In this document: one piece after another, positions 12,552 through 26,494 of the stretch
Position numbering within the stretch: the stretch's first letter is position 1
Layout of the letters: the number at the start of each line of letters is the position of its first letter
Assembly (NCBI RefSeq): GCF_021134715.1
Contig: NC_060026.1
Coordinates: 14,995,001-15,059,000 of the forward strand
Reading direction: 5' to 3'
Length of the DNA stretch: 64,000 nt
Origin: Daphnia pulex
Lineage: Eukaryota > Arthropoda > Branchiopoda > Diplostraca > Daphniidae
Notes under the pieces: generated by a model
What the model was told of the DNA's origin: nothing
The model's input: only the letters and a program-made list of their open reading frames with translations
The model's database searches: none
Made by a program: the position numbers and the translations under genes

Positions 12552-15117
12552 ATATTATTATTTCTCTCTGTCCGTCTTCTTTTTTCTCATTTTTATCCTG
12601 GCCGTCTATTTAATATTATTATATTTATTTATAAATATTATATAGCCAAAACACACACAGACGCATCCAAAACTACATTTCATCCAGCAACTCAATTGCT
12701 CGACTTTCTCTACTAGTACTGATGGTCGTTCGTTTGTGTGTCATCCATTCGTGTCGTGACAGATTCACCACCCACCCCACCCACTTCCCCCCCCAAGTGT
12801 TATCAATCACCTAACCCCTCTGGCTGTGTAGTTTCGTGTTTTTGTATAACGTCCGAAGAAAAAAGAAAGGGTGACTCCCTCCGTGCTGGATCCATTCCAA
12901 ATATTTACATGTCTATGTGTGTGTGTAACACGGTGCGGAAGCGGAAAAGAAACGGTAGACAGGAAATACACACACACACACATTTCTCTCCTGGAACGCA
13001 CTTGTACTACTATACTACACTTCCTTTTATTTTGTGTGTGTTATCTCGACTTTTTCTTTCTTTGAGTTCTTTTGCCCGGCATGCACTGACGTTGGGAGGC
13101 CGTCCGTGAATGGATGGGGTTGCGCCCAGTCACTCCTTTTTCTTTTCTTGATGGGTCCGTTTCCGTTGTATAGAGATGTCCCCCAAAGGACTTGGCTATG
13201 AGTGCGTCTACACAATCTCTTCTTCTTCTGTGTGTGTGTCTCCTAATAAAAGAAAAAAAGGAACTGAAATTATTTTTTAAAAGGTCCCGCCGGCCCAGAT
13301 TCGTCGTATTGTTTAACTTTGTCAAAAAGTTGCAGGCCTTTTTATTTTAAGTTTAAGTTTAACACAACTGGCATTTCCTGGGAGCTGTTAGTCTGATGAA
13401 ATAAACAGAGGAGCCGTGATTGGATCAAGAAGACTGGGAGAGAGCCCAAGAAAACTTATTCCGGGATGAAGTTGCTGACTAACTCGTCGACTGAACCTGG
13501 AGGTGGGTGATGCGCAACTTTGCAACTCCAGTCGACGTTTTCCCTTTTTTTTAAAATATGTTCATTATTTTGGCGGGACTATTTCGACCGTTCAAAAAAT
13601 AAAATTGTACGAACTCGTCGAATTCTTTATAAAATTGCATTACATCAACCAATTCACTTTGGTAACTTTTTTTTGAAAATGATTAAGATTGGCGGGTTTG
13701 AAAAGGATTTTTCTTATTACGCGGGAAATTCAAATATTTTTTTTTCTTCTTCTAACTCGTCGACCTTTTTTATTTTATTACATCAACTAACTCTTTTTGG
13801 GGGACTTTTTTTTGTGGAAATGATTAAGATTGGCGGATTTGAAAAGGTTTTCTTTTTTACCCGGGAAATTCAAATAATTTTTTTTTCTTTTCTCTTTTTG
13901 TTTTGTTAATCAATTCCACGGAATCTTTTGATCAAACAATGTTCGCCGGCGCATATAATATACATATTGACGTAGGGTAAGAGGAAGAGAGAGTGGGCGA
14001 CGGCGGTGATATTGGCATCTGATTCGATATAACAGCGAATCGAGTGCGCAACAAATAAATAATACGACCCTTTTGTTTTTGTGTGGGTTTTATATTTTTC
14101 TTTCTTTCCTTTTTATTTCTTTATATTGGATGCGAAATTGACATTTTGTTATTCGAATGGCTTATTCTTTCCCGGTGGGAGTATTATTTTTTTCCTGGAA
14201 ACAGGTTGACGTTGGAATAGCTGGAAATAATTCAAAAGAAATTGACGTTCGGTTCAATGTATAGTATAATATAGTTTAATTGTATTATATAAGATCCATG
14301 TATATTATATAATTATAGCAGTGCACGGTGCTTGGAAGTGTGAACATTTTCTTCAAATTTTTTTTGGGGGGTTTTAAATTTGAAAAAAGAAAAGAACGAA
14401 TCAAATACGATAGATAATTTAATTATTCTTTACAAATATAATTCTCATTTCGCGAAATAATTTTTTTTTTTTTTTACTCCCGATGAAAACACAAGCCGAA
14501 AAATATTCGATCAAATGACATGAGCTATATTATCATATAAATATTTAAATTGATATTTTTAGTTTATAAATAAAAATGGGTGGGGTTCTTTTTTTAGCGG
14601 GAAATTTGAAAATGAATAATTTTTTTCTTTTTTTTAAATTGGGTGAATGACAAGTTTGGTTGAAATCAAAATGGAGAAATTTTAAAAAAGAGTTTCCCTC
14701 GTCGATGGAGGCGGAGCTTCGTTCGTGCGGGCTCTCAGCGAGATGCTCCGCATCCGTCGAGGTGGGAAAACCGCTCATTTTCTCGCCTTTTGATTTTGGC
14801 GATCAATTTTTGAATTTGATGGCGCCAAATAAATAAATAAAACGGGGAATAAACATGTATCACATATGGACAGTAGGGGGGTGGGGAGGTTACAAACACG
14901 GTGGGTGTGGTGAGTGGGCGGGGGATTACATCTGAACGTGTATACATAAATAAGTAATCCAGGAGATGGGCGTGTCTAACAAGATCAAAAGCCAACTGAT
15001 GAACTGATTCTCTCTAATAATAGAATATATTATGTCATATAAATAGGCTATAGATGTACGTATATAATATGATGCTGGTGGTGGGTGGTGTCAATCGTCT
15101 CTTCTATGTATAGTCGA
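12552..15117. other. 3' flank and intergenic region, AT-rich, with tandem repeats
   Basis: Follows the FAM234-like stop codon and precedes the receptor's 3' end. It contains AT runs, CA/GT microsatellites (around 12915, 12970 and 13230) and a 142-bp tandem repeat listed separately. AATAAA motifs at about 13235 and 13400 could end the FAM234-like mRNA. I see no supported coding exon. Confidence 0.5.
13612..13890. repeat. 142-bp tandem duplication, two clear copies
   Basis: The block beginning AACTCGTCGA at 13612 is repeated at 13754. Both units keep the same order: ATTACATCAAC, then ATGATTAAGATTGGCGG, then TTTGAAAAGG, then a GGGAAATTCAAAT segment followed by a T-run. A weaker third copy may begin at the same AACTCGTCGA word at 13481. 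The long ORF across it is a consequence of the repeat and not a gene. Confidence 0.8.
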
Positions 15118-18100
15118 TCAGACGCCCGTCTCGTTAGTGACGAGACTTTTGGTTGCGATCCCGTTGGGAGCCACCGTCGAGTAATTGCAATCGTTGTGAC
15201 GGTTGGCCACCGATGAAGCACCTTGATGAGCACTGCCGGCCGCCAATCTGCCGGAAGAGGCCGACGGAGTGAACAGGCCCTGGAACGTCTCCCTAAACTG
15301 CAATTTCCAAAACAAGACGGGCCCCAATTTATAAATTTATTCCGGCCGGAATTTTAAAATTTATTCCGGCCGGAATTAAAAATTTATTCCGGCCGGAATT
15401 AAAAAATTTATTCCGGCCGGAATTCAAAAAATAGAAAATGTCAAATAAAAACCTGTCGGCTCATTCCGCAGTAGATGGCGAAGTTGATGGGATACGACAG
15501 GGAGATGAAGAAATTGGTGAAGAGGATCAGGACGTTGATGACGGAATAGTCGAGGACACGCAGTTCCAGGGAGGCGTCGAAAATGTGCAAAACGGTGAGG
15601 ACGGCCAGCGGGATCTCCACCACCAGGAAGCAGGAGACGACGACGATGAGCATCAGGGTCGTGCAGTTGGAATCACGCAGCTTGCGGCACTCGCTGGCCT
15701 TGCGGTTCTCCTTGAAGAGCTTGTCGCGCTTCTGCTGGGCACGCCGCAGGGCTCCGAACAGGAGCACGTTGAGCAGGACCAGGGAAGCGCAGGGGCCCAG
15801 GTGGACGCAAACCACCCGGAACCAAAAGTACAAATTGTAGTAGACCACCTGTATTTTTATTTTATATTATTATTTTTATTACAATAATAATTTGATTTGT
15901 TTTTAATATTAGATTCAATCATTTTATATACCTGACTGAAGATGTCGGTGACCCAATCGGCTTCGTACTTGCAGCAGGTAGTCACGACTCCTTCGCCGTC
16001 CCAGCGGATCTCTACCGGTAAGTAGACCTGTGCCAGCAACCAAAATGTAATAAATAAATAAGTAGACGTCTTAGACATTCAATCAATCTTTTATATACAT
16101 AAGATGACATTGGCCATCAACTTTCAGACTGTATATCATTGATAATATCTCTCTTGAGAACTGCTTGAGACTTCTTGATTGAAAGGAAAGAAAAAAGTGT
16201 CTTGTAATATACCAAAAGGGGACCCGTTATATGTGGGTCCCATTTATATTCCAGCAGCACTGCGCAAATGGAATTGCTCGAGACTTTTGACGATTTTCTT
16301 CCCGTCTTATCAAATCAGCCGGCCATTTGTCTTAATACAAAAAAAGAGGAAAAAGGAACTTATTTTCTATATATATATCATTCCCTGGCAATCTTCCTAT
16401 AAAATAAAACATCTCCCGATCCTATTACTCTTAGATACAGTCCCTGTATATTGATTCGATTCCAGACGGGTCAGCAACTTGTTCTCAAAACAAGTTTCAC
16501 TTGAACGTCCGTCTGCTGTCATCACATCCGGAAATCGGCGAAGAAATAATATCAACTCGCCGTTGGCGGATGTCTAGACATAAAATAAACGTGTGTTTGT
16601 TGGATCTATAGATTATATTTTTCGGTGTTGGATTGCTTTTCCCTTTGTTGTTTTTGTTATATAGATCCTGAATTCTAGCGGGAAAAACAAAAAAGGAAAA
16701 TAACAGATTGAAAAAAAGCACCGACGTTATATTATAGATCCTATCAGTTTTCCTTTTGATATCTTTGATTGATAAAAAGCCCTGCCCAGGATCTTTTCTC
16801 GAAAGATTTCAATACACCAGGGCGCACAAAAGTCTACATACTAGATGCAAGAGAGCTTTTGATATTATATCTAGATTTCGTTTCGAGTGTTTCGATATAA
16901 TATACCGCAGCCATCGGCTTCTATATAGACGCACAGCGTGTGCTGTGTGCAAATCTAATCGAGTCGACCGTATGTTGGGCTGAGAGATCCCGCCGAGTTG
17001 TAAAATATATATTATACAAGGGACGACCGGGGAAATTCAATCATTGCCAACACAGCACAGCACACAGGGACAAGTGGAGTGCCACTCTCTCTCCCTGTTT
17101 GAAATATTAGATATTTTTTTTTTGGGGGGGGGGACGATTATTTGTCGTCTGTATTATCAAAATAGACGCGCAGTTCTATGTATTTAGATTCTCTTTGTCC
17201 CAGCAGTTGAAATGAAATCCATCGTCTCGAGACGTTTGTACATATTCTCTCCTGACAGGTTTCTCCCAGCCCGAATCTAATGTACTCGAGTCAAGTTTAA
17301 ATTCTACATCAAAAGACACAAGTGGGCAGACTTGATTCGTTCAAAAGTGTCGACATTTTTTCTCCAACCCAAAAAAGCATAGGGAGGAAATCGATCAGAT
17401 TTATCACGGCGGGAGATGTATAGGATATATCACGTCCAATTTTGGCTGGTTCTTTATACATATAATATGTATTAAATTGGCTTTTTTTGTCATCGTCACT
17501 TTTTCCTTGTTAAAAGTGGCGGTGGGATTCGTCATATCTATCTTTTGACGCCGTTCCATATCGATTCGATCCATCCATCCAGTAGCAGTAGTAGTATAGA
17601 GTATCTCGGAGTCTGTATACATCTCAGCTGGGCTTTTTTTAATCATGGGACCGCTCTCGAGTTGAGTCTAACTCGAGGACTCAGCCACCGAATCCAATTC
17701 CATCCTACCCCCACTCTCTCTTTCGGTTGCTATTGGTTACCGCAACAAGGAGAACTCTCTCTCCGACAACCAGGGATATATCTAAAAGTATATATGTACA
17801 TCTATATAAGATCTTAGATAGAAATCACCAGCCTGCATGTAATAGATTTCTACGGAATCCATTGACATTTTTGAATTTCCCGGGATTATATTAGATATCC
17901 TATCACGCACAGGTGTCAAGCGGAAACACCATGCAATTATGCAGATATTCCCACTTACCCAAAATATATCCCCCCCCCCTCCCATAATGAAACATGACAG
18001 CAGCGCCCGGAGAAATTGATAAAACATTTGAGAGAGATTTCTCCCCGGGTGCTGATGACGCAAATAATTTCTTATGCAGATATGGGAAGCACAGGTGTGC

Positions 18101-20605
18101 GTTTAAGTGTGTGTGGGGGTCGCCGGGATTTGGAGAGCAGATATGGAAATATTTATACAACGAACTGAAAAGGTAATCATTTGCGCCAACGCCAACTTGT
18201 TGTATTATTCTATACGAGTCTTTTTCGCGGGAATTTCAAACGGATTAATTTTGAATAGAGACGAACCTAGGATACATATTTTAAAAGACTTTTTTACAGA
18301 GTATATAGGCTAAAGCTATATAGGCTTATTAATACACATGTGCGGGATTATAAGAGTTGGGCAATCTATAATACTGTATAATAGGAAGCTACTATGGTTT
18401 ACGCTCGAATAACTTTTGTTTTTGCTCGATTTCAAACTTTGCCAGAGGCTTGTAGATTTCTCTAGACGAATGTTTACTTTTCATCAGAGGTTGATGCTGA
18501 TTTGCTGGGCTCGCCAGATTCCTAATTCAGAGCGGCCATGAAAACCCAGTAGGAGATTTATATGCTGACGCAATTCAATTCCCAGAAATCGGTTGTGGAC
18601 TGCTGCGTAGTGTAGGTTTTAATAGAAAGACTTTGATAATCTAATTAAATGATTGTTTGGTTAATGAAAAAAAAAAAGGTTTTTTTGATGAAAGATCGCG
18701 TCTGGAGATGTTTTCAACGTGATTACAACAGCAGCAACACGACATTTTCAATTGGTTTTTTTTAGATTCTACTAGTACTTGAAAATGACCAGGTGTTGAT
18801 GCCAGATGGCGAGTCACACGTCTCGAATGAAGATCAGAACCGATTCCAGATGGTCTGAGTAATTTTTTTCGTCGCCAACTTGACGATCAGCACAACCACC
18901 GCGCGCAAATTTAAATATCCCGCGGCTTTTCAAACTAAATAAACCGAAATAAACTATCCGTGTCTAATTTTTTTGTTGTATTGTATTATATATATTCCCT
19001 TTGGATATTTATTATTTCCAAACTTTGTCGATAGCGTGGACGGATGTAATAATTTCTATAGAAAAACAAAGTAGGCCTAGATGATGGGACCTACATCACG
19101 CAGAAACACAGTGGGGATTTCTACATCACATCAATATAGCTGTACCAATGCAATATAGCTCCCGGCAAGTTTTCAATCTAACTTTTATTTATATCTATTC
19201 CATCAACTATGTTTTACATTATATGTAGCTACAAGTTGAATGTAGAAAACTATTTCCATTATTCTATAATAAATAAAACAAAACAACAAACGCGTAATAG
19301 GCCCTATATATAATATAAGATAGAGAGAAAAAGGAAACGACCATGTTTCAGCCAATCGCCCTCCGGCTAAATAAGCGCAACGTAATCTATACAGCAACTC
19401 GCGTTTGATCATCAGTCAGCAGCAAGGCTCGCCGAAGAGCAATCGACGTTAAAAGGGTAGATAAAGGGAGGAGGGGAGGGATGAAGTAGATCATCTCTAA
19501 TGCGAGTCAGCCAATAACTCTAATCGCATTCCGCCAAACGGGACGAGCATCAGTCTATAGCAGAGACAAGCGGGAAGCTATTTATATTCTCCGCCCATCA
19601 AATAATATATATATATAAAGCGGCAGAGATATATCTAATCATAAGGCCTATTTGATATAATAGTCTATACGTGGGATATAATCAATCTTGTCAAGCCCCC
19701 GCCAGCCCCTTTTTTCTTTTTCTTTTTATTCCGGAATAATATAAGAAATAGACAAAAAAGTTTATTATATACGAGCGGATGTGATGATGAGAAATGATCG
19801 GACTCACCTGGTCGAACAAACGTGGGAATTGGTGCACCAGGGCCAGCACGTAGATCCAGCAAATAGCTTTCTTGACTCTGCGTCATTATATAACAATTTA
19901 TTTTGAATTGAATCAAAAATAATTATATTATAGGGTAAAAGTATAGTAGGCCTACCTCTCCATGGTGCACCAGGTCCTGGCCAGCGGCGGATGACAGACG
20001 TAAATGTAGCGCTGGATGGCCAGGGCCAGGGTCAGCCAGATGGAGGCCGTGTGGAAGAGAGCCGGTATGACTTCGTTCATGAAATTGTAGGCGTAACAGG
20101 CCGACAAAGGCCTCAGCGGCCGGTGGTGGTTGCCGAACGTGTAGAGATACAGGAGCCAAGGAGCCGGAAACAGGAGCGTGAACATGTCGCTGAGAGCCAT
20201 GGCCATCAGAACCAAATTGGTCGGCGTTCGCATGTGTTTTTTGGACAAAACTAGGACAATCAGCGTGTTGGCGATGATGGTGATTACGACCAGGAACGGC
20301 ATGATGTAACCGTAGAGCGGAAGGGCGTAACTGATGTCCAGGTCGGCCGTGATATTCAAATAGCGATTGCCGCCCATCGTAGCGTTGTTCACCATCGAAT
20401 TGTTGTTGTGATTGAAATGTGACCAATTTCTGGCCAGGGCCGCGTCCAGGTCCATCAATTCGTCGTCGTAGGCCAAGATGTTGCCACCGACAAACCATTT
20501 CGTTTCGCTCCAGTTGCCGGACGTGCTGCTGGTCGACTGGTTGTTGGTGTCGGTTGCTGTCCGTCTCTCCGGCTGCTGGTCTTCCACTCGGTTGACCATG
20601 TTCAT
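15118..20605 (-). CDS. SPR: Sex peptide receptor / myoinhibitory peptide receptor (class A GPCR)
   Basis: Plasma-membrane seven-helix receptor. In insects this family binds myoinhibitory (allatostatin-B) peptides and, in Drosophila, seminal sex peptide. Coding exons on the minus strand: 19956-20605, 19808-19877, 15932-16027, 15453-15848 and 15118-15297. All are in phase, giving 463 residues (Drosophila SPR about 435). The N-terminus carries several N-glycosylation sequons (NWS, NNS, NAT, NIT). Family-specific stretches include LYGYIMPFLVVITIIANTL in TM1, KKHMRTPTNLVLMAMALSD, LALAIQRYIYVCHPPLARTW with QRY in place of DRY, and ISLSYPINFAIYCGMSRQFR at TM7/helix 8. The third intron-2 junction lies in a 3,780-bp intron; the other introns are 78, 83 and 155 bp. 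ATG 20605 is the first codon that fits. ORFs antisense or in other frames over the first exon are shadows. Confidence 0.93.
15339..15423. repeat. Four phased copies of a 14-bp palindrome inside an SPR intron
   Basis: The perfect palindrome ATTCCGGCCGGAAT occurs at 15339-15352, 15363-15376, 15386-15399 and 15410-15423. Copies are spaced 24, 23 and 24 bp, separated by A/T-only linkers that also resemble each other (AAATTTATT before each). The array fills most of the 155-bp last intron of the SPR gene. Confidence 0.95.
16028..19807 (-). other. Large SPR intron
   Basis: Lies between the TM4-region exon (ending FPRLFDQ) and the exon beginning VYLPVEIRW. Contents are AT-rich with TATATA runs. No exon, RNA gene or transposon could be recognised in it. 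Its size is far above the other introns in the window, which makes it a reasonable place for regulatory DNA, but no specific site is visible. Confidence 0.6.
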
Positions 20606-23600
20606 CTTTGATATGTTTGATCTTATAGACGTAGGAGATATGAGAGAGCAGATCTGCTGGGGTCGTTTTATTGTTGTTGATTGTGTCGTCGTCGGCCGGC
20701 GCGTCTAGTTTCTTCTTTTGGGCCGGCCCGGCCGTCAAAGACGTCGCTGTTGTTCACTCGACTGTGCTGGCCTCGGGTTACGCCCTTATATCGGAGCTCT
20801 ATCAAACTGTCCACATATATAAAACGAGAGACGATCCCAGGGTTTCTCTTTTTCTTTCCTGTGTCCCTGGATCGATAGATCCGTCGCCCAGGGAGTTCTC
20901 GATCTCTGGCGTAGATATATAAACAACCACACAGCAGCAGGAGCAGCAGTATAGCACTTCTTTTGTTTGTCGTCTGGTTATTTGCTCCGTCCTTCAACAG
21001 GCGAGCCCAGCAGTCTACGGCAGAAAAAGGGTTTCCTCTCGTCCTATATAAATTGCAGTTGGGGAAAAGAAGAAGAAGAAGAAGAGTATGTGTAAATAAA
21101 CCATCGCCAAACAGCATCGCATATCACACATCTATATACTATTGTAGAGCTAAAAACCCCGCGGGTCGCCCAGCAGCTCTTATATATATTTCCCGTACGT
21201 GATCCACAACAAGTCTCTCACTCTTAGACATCTCTCTGATGTATATATGTGTAACTATAAATCGTGTGTATAGCCTAGAGAAGACGAACTGTATATATAG
21301 GACAGCAGCAGGAGGGGTGTTGCGCCAACAGGTTTTTACGATCGATTAGATGTATATAACCAATGCCTACACATCCTGGCTGCTATATATCCTGGAATAT
21401 ATTTATACGTGGGGCTTATGGGGTGATGTTCTTATATATTTCGCTGCTGCCGGTCGTGTTAGATTGGACGTGGGATATACATCCAAATATCAATAGAGAC
21501 CTTCTTCTTCTACTTCGGACTTACGTATAGATAGATTTTTAAGAATCTTATGTATATCGACTTTGTCTGTTTATCTTCACTCTGCCTGTGCTGGATCTAT
21601 TCATCCGGAGCGAAGAGAAGTTGAATTCGTGTATAAATATATACATATTGTAGCCTATAGCAACCGGCAAATGCCAAATGTGATGCACAGAGTACATCAA
21701 CACTGAACTTTCCTTGTTGCCAAAGAGAAGGAACATTTATACAAAAAGGAGTTGGATTGTTGTCTATAGCGAAAATGAACCGATGTTGAATGTTTGGTGA
21801 TTATTATTTAAGAATAGGCCTACTGGGATATATTTCGGAGACATGTAATTTCCTGTTGTTCTATTTTGTTGGCCGGATAGGATAGGCTAAATGTCATCAG
21901 GTAGAGAAAGGGACTTTGATCGACGAATGGTTCTTCTATATACAAAACAGAGGTCTCGTCCTTTTATAGATATCTATACTAATGAGAGACTTGCTGGAAT
22001 AAATACAGCCAGCTGCTGGGGGGATATAATGAGATGTGCTGATACCAAGGACCCTATATAAACTAATCAAAGCATTCCTATCATCTTACTGTATATACAC
22101 ACAAGCCCCTGCTGGTATATATATATATAGATTTTCATTAATCAGACGACATATAGCCATGAGTTGCTGTCTGTAATTCGCTGGTATATAATTGGAAAAT
22201 CAAGGCTGATGATACATAACGAGGTGTTGCATAATCCCGTCCATAAATCCGATATCTATAGTATACCGCGCTCCTAAATAGTTTGTGCGGTGTAGGCTAT
22301 ATTATATTATATTGCGTAATCCGCTTTACATGACTTATTGCACGATGGCCAAATCTTACCGCACTAAATAGGCCGGCAACATATATCAAACAACTTTTCT
22401 TTTCGCTATTTAATATATATAGCTAGCTACAAAAGTCGAAAAGTTTTTGAGATCAAAACTTATTCTATTTATCGATCGATTCGGTCTCTACATGAAAAAG
22501 TTTTTGTCTAAAAAGAGAAGAAATAATCTATTATGTAAGGAGGCGGAGAAGTAGTAAGATGGGAAAAAACCAGCACGACAAAAAACACATAGATCCTTTT
22601 TTCATGTGTGCTGGTTCTTTTTTTGGGAGACAGCAGGATCGATTCGTGTGTAATGTATATATATAACTCTGGACGCACTTTGGGCGTGACTTTTTCTTTT
22701 CCCCCCTGGCCTTTTGCGACAGCAGTATAATATACATCAAGAAAATATTACATTTGGTGCAGATATGACTATAGCTGGTGACATATATAAATATAGGATC
22801 TTTTTCAGCACACACAGTCGACCACCATTTGATCCTGCTACACGGCCAATAAATCTATTTGAACGGGATATACAATTTCTATTGGATTTTCACATGTTGT
22901 CCTGGGCTTGGCTGGCTGGCCTTCGGGATATCTAAGAGACAAGGTTTCCCTGTTATATAGAAAAGCCTCTCCTCTAACGAATTTTATTTTTTTTTTCTTT
23001 TTTCGGGAGATTGTGTAATACATCCTACTCTAGGAGCGACGACTTCCGTTGCAGCAGCTAGCAGGCAATCTTCGTAGATATATAAACTCACGTTTTCTTG
23101 TTATAATAGGCTGCTGTTGCTTTTATATGCTGCTGTGTCCTTCTAGGAGGTATATATGTGTAGCTACAAATACAAGGGCGGAGCAATCAAGCCTTCAGCA
23201 ACAGCAGCAGCACGTCGCTATAACAACAAACTTATCCTTTTTTCTTTTGAGTCAATAATATTATATATAAATACATAGGCCTACAGCATCAGCAGAGAGT
23301 TTTGTTCTTCTATTTTATTTTATTAATCAAACTGATTTCCTTTCAGCTTCTTCTGTTGTGTATAGACGCGGGAAACGGCATTCATTTGTTCACTAATTTG
23401 ACGTGAATAGGGAAAACATTTCCATAGAATAAGCTCCTATCGGCTCCTACGTATAGGATCCCGAAATAACTCTATAGAAAGAATTCACCTTTATAACATA
23501 CGATTCAAAGAATATATTTTTGATTGAAATTCTTGATTGTATTGATGGTGCGTACTATACATCTCGTTTGGAATTGATTCACTTATTTCAAAAAAGGGGA

Positions 23601-24930
23601 ATATAACGTGGCATTCATTTCTGTGTAGCAGGATATATCCAGCGTCGTCGTCTGCTGATTGATCCACTCGAGTATCAATATCTTTAATGGATTGTGTCTC
23701 CACTTGTGTCTGCCAAAGCGGACGGCCCATTTGTGTGATGCTGCCCGTTCTATAATCGAAACGGTTTGTGCTGTATACTACTATAGCCCGCACGCGCAAT
23801 CACCATAGCCCGTCTATATAATGTTTATTGCTCACTCTTTTCTTTTCTAGGATTTTTATTTTATTTTATTCTCGCGTGTGTGTGTGTGTGTCAGTTGCCT
23901 TTCTGGCACGTTCGATCGAGTTGATTGCTTTGTTCAACGATGCCAACTTCTCAGTCCTGTTCCCAGTCAACCCCATTTTGTCTTTGGCTCCTGTTTTCTG
24001 CTCCTGTTTCTGTTCCTGGCTTTTGTCAAAATATTTAGGACGAGAGCTAGACGTTAGACGGACAGACAGAGAATAGAAGTCTATATAATAATATATTGTC
24101 GTTTCGGACTCATTAGTTCCGCGTAGTTTCGACTCCAATACACGCGCGCGGAATCTATATCCTAACCGGATTTTCCAGGAACATCTGGTCCGTGTCACGC
24201 TCAGACCTTTTAAATAGATTTTTTTTTAATGTTTTATTTTTTGGTTTTCTTTATTCCCATTGATGTCCTTCCTGTGGTGCATATAAGCGGCCATTGTTTC
24301 TACTCTATTCGTTACAACAAAATATATATTTGAACGAGCACCTCTCTAATATTATTATTATTACTATATCCGGCGTGTAATATGTAGAAAAGAGCTGCAC
24401 GGATATTAGACAAGGAGATTGTTGGTCGTTTTACAGCTCCATAAGTTGTTTTGTTGCCCATACTTTGCATATGCACATTTATATTGCATACAGCTGTGCT
24501 GTGACGTCTATAGGAGAAATGAAGTGGCCCAGGGCGTAACGTCCGTGCGTGATGCTTCGGGATATGTAGTATAATTCGCCGCGGGAGTATAGAACAAACA
24601 AAACAACAGCAAATATATATAAATATGCACACACAGCAGAGACAAAGGGTGAGCTGGGCAATCAAGCGCAACGCGGGGGTTTACTTTAACGTTTGTTATA
24701 GTACTATTGTTGTTTGGACAATCGTTCGTGTATAGACGTAATAACTATACATGTCCTCTGTGATGGGTGAGCTGTATATAATTATATTTACATAGTTGAA
24801 ACATCGGGGCCAATTAATTTATCCTCCGTTTAATGCGAGCGGCAATTGTTTGTGTTTATGCAAATTGATGGACGAACGAGCTGTGCTATCAGGGACGTCG
24901 CAAAGTTTTTATTTTATTTTTGATCACCCA
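20606..24930. other. SPR upstream region, gene-poor
   Basis: Contains the 5' UTR and promoter of the leftward SPR gene, then AT-rich DNA with very frequent TATATA/TATA words, CAGCAG runs and CA microsatellites. No open frame here has domain signals or convincing splice sites. With so many TATA-like words, no single promoter can be chosen. Confidence 0.45.
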
Positions 24931-24984
24931 TCCCCTCTTAAGTATTAGTAAAGTATCCCCGCCCCCCACTTGAACCAAATGAAT

Positions 24985-25275
24985 TTTTCCTCCCCCATCC
25001 CTCTTGAACGACGCGAATTTTCCAACCTCTTCCCCTCTCTGTGAACAACGTGAATTTTTCAACCCCCGCCCCCTTGAACGAAGTGAATCTAACCACTCCC
25101 CCTCCTTGAACGATGCATATTTTTTCAACCCCCTTCCCCTAATTGAACGACATGAATTTTTCAACCCTTTCCCCCTATGTGAACGATGGGAATTTTCAAC
25201 CCTTTCCCCCTCCTTGAACGACGTGAATTTTTCAACCCCCACCCCCTTGAACGACGTGAATTATTCTCTCCCCCC
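24985..25275. repeat. Minisatellite, about nine units of roughly 36 bp
   Basis: Degenerate units follow the pattern CCCCCTTGAACGACGTGAA then TTTTTCAACCC. Recognisable TTGAACGA or GTGAACGA words recur at about 35-40 bp. Because the period is close to a multiple of three, both strands have long open frames across it (for example 25004-25315 plus and 24889-25242 minus). These frames are repeat artefacts unless shown to be expressed. Confidence 0.8.
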
Positions 25276-25299
25276 CTTTTTGATATTTTTTAATCACCC

Positions 25300-26490
25300 C
25301 TCCCCATTGTTTTAAAACGTCAATAAAGATAACCACTCCCCTAAACGTCCCACGCGTTCTACAAATTGTTTTTCAATTCTCCGAATAGAAGCGCCAACGT
25401 TTGGCTGCTGCTGAGTCTGAGCGGGAAATTCAAACGGCCCATTCAAAACTGCGACTCAAATAGAACTGTACAGCAGAAGCGCAATCAGCAGCCCAGCTAC
25501 GGATGATCAAACAATTCCATCGCAATTACAGCACACAACAACCGAAACAAACAAGAAGTATATAACAACTTGTGTTGCTCTTGTGATCCAGCGGATTGCG
25601 AACCTCAGTAAATCCCCATCCCAGTATATACACAACAAAGCGCCATATACACATGCTGTGCGATGTAGTACGTAGTTGCCGACAACAACATTTGTTCTAA
25701 ATATATAAAAGAAATTCCAAGACGTTTGAAAACGCAAATAGAGTCCTGCTGTGACAAAAGACACTGATGATTTCTCATTCCGTCCAGGCAGACGAAACTT
25801 TTTCAAAGACATAAAACCTCCCCAGACATTTCAGTTCAACGAAAAAGTTATTTATCTACAGACTCTTACTATTATTCTTTCTATTTTTATTCCAGTCTAT
25901 ACTACTGTGTCTCTCTCCTTCTCTCACTCTATTTACACAACTAAATTATCAGACCCCCCCTCCTCTGGTTGTGCATGGTGATATATAGCAGCCAGGCTAT
26001 ATAACACTCCAGTCGCATAAACTCAAATGTTTTTCCAAGTTATATGCGTAGAAAAGAGTTTTGGCAGACGCCATTTTCAAATGCTATAGCTGCCGGGCGT
26101 CATCATAAGCATAGAGTACCGCGTTCAAAAATGCTGCTGCAAGATATACACCCTGTGTGTTGGGTGTGTGTAGACGCACTTGAAGCTATATATGTAGGCC
26201 AAGAAGTTGTTGACCTTATATTACGCAGTGCTGGCCGTCACAGTGTCGATGGGTCCATCAGACTTTTCTTAGATATATTATATAGTATATCTAGCCGGAG
26301 TATAACATGTATCGCCTCAGGCTGTATAAATCGCCATGATCGTGATCGCTTTATTATTAAGTATGTAAGGGGAATTTATGGTGGGTCCTCTGGAGGGTTT
26401 TATTGTGGCGATTTGGGTCTAAAACCTAAAAGTCATTATCTGTGGGTTTCGTGTAAATTTTTACTTTGATTAGAACGAACTATTAGATAC
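25300..26490. other. Intergenic, no supported gene
   Basis: AT-rich DNA with TATATA words. A 141-codon plus-strand ORF at 26044-26469 has no domain or membrane pattern and no supported introns, so it is not called as a gene. Confidence 0.4.
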
Positions 26491-26494
26491 TTAA

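Noticed and set aside
19923-20738. 271-codon minus-strand ORF
   Set aside because: Different frame over the first SPR exon, His/Pro/Arg-rich as expected of an out-of-frame reading; the receptor frame is the real one.
25004-25315. Repeat-like ORF in the minisatellite
   Set aside because: Openness follows from a repeat period near a multiple of three; the opposite strand is open too.
26044-26469. 141-codon plus-strand ORF
   Set aside because: No domain, no splice support, and codon content like the surrounding AT-rich DNA.
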